Below are positions 29,416-30,813 of a stretch of DNA of 30,813 bases, piece by piece. The notes under the pieces are model-generated. The model ran no database searches, had not been told where the DNA came from, and saw only the letters and a list, made by a program, of their open reading frames with translations. Position 1 is the stretch's first letter. Every line of letters begins with the position of its first letter. The position numbers and the translations under genes were made by a program. The DNA comes from Chryseomicrobium palamuruense (lineage in GTDB: Bacteria > Bacillota > Bacilli > Bacillales_A > Planococcaceae). The stretch is taken from NCBI RefSeq assembly GCF_042649045.1, contig NZ_JBHSEF010000002.1, forward strand, positions 1 to 30,813, given 5' to 3'.

Positions 29416-30702
29416 ATGCCATCAGTCGTAGTTGTAGGAACCCAGTGGGGAGACGAAGGAAAAGGGAAGATTACCGATTTCCTATCAGAGAACTCAGAAG
29501 TGATTGCACGTTACCAAGGCGGGAACAATGCAGGTCATACCATCATCTTTGGTGGAGAGACGTATAAGCTGCACTTGATTCCATCAGGTATTTTCTATAA
29601 AGATAAAATTTCAGTGATCGGAAACGGAATGGTTGTGGATCCGAAAGCACTGGTGAAAGAGTTAAAAGGTCTTCATGAACGTGGAGTCAGCACAGACAAC
29701 CTGCGTATCTCGAATCGCGCACACGTCATCCTTCCTTATCACTTGAAGCAAGATGAAGTAGAAGAAGCACGTCGTGGGGCAAACAAGATCGGGACAACAG
29801 GTAAGGGAATTGGCCCTGCTTACATGGATAAAGCCGCACGTGTCGGAATCCGTATGGCAGACCTACTCGATTATGAAACATTCAAAGAGAAACTAGCGAA
29901 CAACTTAGCCGAGAAGAACCGCATGTTTGAAAAGTTCTATGAAACAGAAGGCTTTGAATTAGAAGCCATCTTAGAAGAATACTATGCGTACGGACAAGAG
30001 ATTGAAAAGTACGTAACCGATACATCGAAAGTGTTAAATGATGCGCTCGACGAAGGCCGTCGTGTATTATTCGAAGGCGCACAAGGGGTTATGTTAGATA
30101 TCGACCAAGGAACCTATCCATTTGTGACCTCTTCCAATCCAGTAGCTGGTGGCGTGACCATCGGAGCGGGTGTCGGCCCTACACAGATTTCTCACGTTGT
30201 CGGTGTATGTAAAGCCTATACGTCTCGAGTCGGTGACGGACCGTTCCCGACAGAATTGTTTGACGCTGTGGGAGACCGTATCCGTGAAGTCGGAAAAGAG
30301 TACGGGACAACGACAGGACGTCCACGCCGAATCGGGTGGTTTGATTCTGTCGTCGTCCGCCACGCACGCCGGGTCAGCGGATTGACAGACCTTACCGTTA
30401 ACTCGATTGATGTATTAAGTGGGTTAGATACAGTGAAGATTTGTACAGCGTATCGTTACAAAGGGGAACTCATCACTGAGTATCCAGCTAACCTACGCAT
30501 GCTGGCAGACTGTGAACCCGTCTATGAGGAAATGCCAGGTTGGTCAGAAGACGTCACGAAGTGCAAGTCACTAGACGAGCTTCCGGACAATGCCCGTCAT
30601 TACTTGGAGCGTATTGCGCAACTGACAGGCGTACAAATTTCCATTTTCTCTGTCGGACCAGATCGGACGCAAACGAATATTGTCACAAGTGTTTGGCGCT
30701 AA
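29416..30702 (+). CDS. purA: Adenylosuccinate synthetase
   Basis: Joins IMP and aspartate using GTP to form adenylosuccinate, the first committed step to AMP. 428 residues from the ATG at 29416, with GGAGGT 7-8 bases upstream; an in-frame GTG at 29407 lies within that site. The P-loop-like QWGDEGKGK is at 10-18, then GGNNAGHTI, GTTGKGIGPAYMDKAAR, EGAQGVMLDIDQGTYPFVTSSN, TTTGRPRRIGWFD and the guanine-binding end (ISIFSVGPDRTQT). Single-gene unit with candidate PurR control. Confidence 0.98.
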   Translation: MPSVVVVGTQWGDEGKGKITDFLSENSEVIARYQGGNNAGHTIIFGGETYKLHLIPSGIFYKDKISVIGNGMVVDPKALVKELKGLHERGVSTDNLRISNRAHVILPYHLKQDEVEEARRGANKIGTTGKGIGPAYMDKAARVGIRMADLLDYETFKEKLANNLAEKNRMFEKFYETEGFELEAILEEYYAYGQEIEKYVTDTSKVLNDALDEGRRVLFEGAQGVMLDIDQGTYPFVTSSNPVAGGVTIGAGVGPTQISHVVGVCKAYTSRVGDGPFPTELFDAVGDRIREVGKEYGTTTGRPRRIGWFDSVVVRHARRVSGLTDLTVNSIDVLSGLDTVKICTAYRYKGELITEYPANLRMLADCEPVYEEMPGWSEDVTKCKSLDELPDNARHYLERIAQLTGVQISIFSVGPDRTQTNIVTSVWR

Positions 30703-30712
30703 ACTAATGACA

Positions 30713-30746
30713 CCCCCCCTGTCCTTTAAAGGATAGGGGGTATTTT
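30713..30746 (+). terminator. purA terminator
   Basis: CCCCCTGTCC pairs with GGATAGGGGG around TTTAAA, followed by TATTTTT. Confidence 0.9.
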
Positions 30747-30758
30747 TGTAATCTGAAT

Positions 30759-30813
30759 ACCCCCTGCAATGCAGGGGGTTCCTGAGAGCTTTCAGCTATG
30801 GACAAAAAAATCC
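30759..30813. mobile_element. Possible end of an IS200/IS605-type element, cut by the window edge
   Basis: A perfect 9-bp hairpin with a 3-base loop (ACCCCCTGC, 30759-30767; GCAGGGGGT, 30771-30779) lies just past the purA terminator. It is followed by CTGAGAGCTTTCAG and then ATG GAC AAA AAA ATC (from 30798), which would translate MDKKI. Hairpin ends and TnpA proteins starting MD-K are usual in this family. The reading frame is too short to prove this. Confidence 0.35.

Noticed and set aside
1..30813. tRNA, rRNA and Noc-binding sites (ATTTCCCGGGAAAT type)
   Set aside because: I found no cloverleaf, no rRNA sequence and no full match to the Noc palindrome by eye; a proper scan could still find weak sites.
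1..30813. A new multi-gene defence or metabolic system
   Set aside because: Every supported protein gene belongs to a conserved origin-region family; the unexplained content is non-coding repeats and structures.

Overview
The window is the chromosomal replication-origin region of a low-to-moderate GC Firmicute. Gene order (gyrA, gyrB, recF, S4-domain yaaA, dnaN, dnaA, oriC, rpmH, rnpA, yidC/spoIIIJ, jag, mnmE, mnmG, rsmG, noc, parA/soj, parB/spo0J ... rpsF, ssb, rpsR, yybS, gdpP, rplI, dnaC, purA) is that of Bacillales. A noc gene and a yyaC (spore-associated) homologue point to an endospore-forming lineage. Protein flavour suggests Planococcaceae, but this is a judgement from memory, not a search.

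Layout. Left arm (1-8854, minus strand, away from the origin): dnaA, dnaN, yaaA, recF, gyrB and gyrA, then two tandem sigma-A promoters that point out of the left edge and look like the start of an rRNA operon. The origin is bipartite: a DnaA-box cluster upstream of dnaA (about 8970-9270), and a second set in the dnaA-dnaN gap (7385-7501) with paired DnaA boxes, DnaA-trios and an AT-rich stretch, i.e. the probable unwinding site. Right arm (9300-30702, plus strand): rpmH, rnpA, yidC-jag, the mnmE-mnmG-rsmG-noc tRNA-modification/nucleoid-occlusion cluster, parA-parB with two perfect parS sites, a DUF554 membrane protein, yyaC (the only gene facing the fork), an MscS channel, DUF951, ychF, the rpsF-ssb-rpsR operon with a likely S6:S18 leader, yybS-gdpP-rplI-dnaC, and purA behind a candidate pair of PurBoxes. 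The last ~55 bases may be the end of an IS200/IS605-type element.

Functionally the window holds initiation (dnaA, oriC), elongation (dnaN, ssb, dnaC helicase), topology (gyrAB), repair (recF), origin segregation and nucleoid occlusion (parABS, noc), tRNA/rRNA maturation (rnpA, mnmE, mnmG, rsmG), ribosomal proteins, membrane insertion (yidC) and c-di-AMP turnover (gdpP). I see no new protein-coding system. The parts not explained by standard annotation are two gene-free islands, 9558-10125 and 23943-24469. The first carries three tandem ~124-bp units that fold into the same long hairpin with pair-preserving changes, followed by a 21-bp-period array. The second carries a 21-bp hairpin with an alternative pairing partner, followed by another 21-bp-period array with an 83-bp higher-order repeat.
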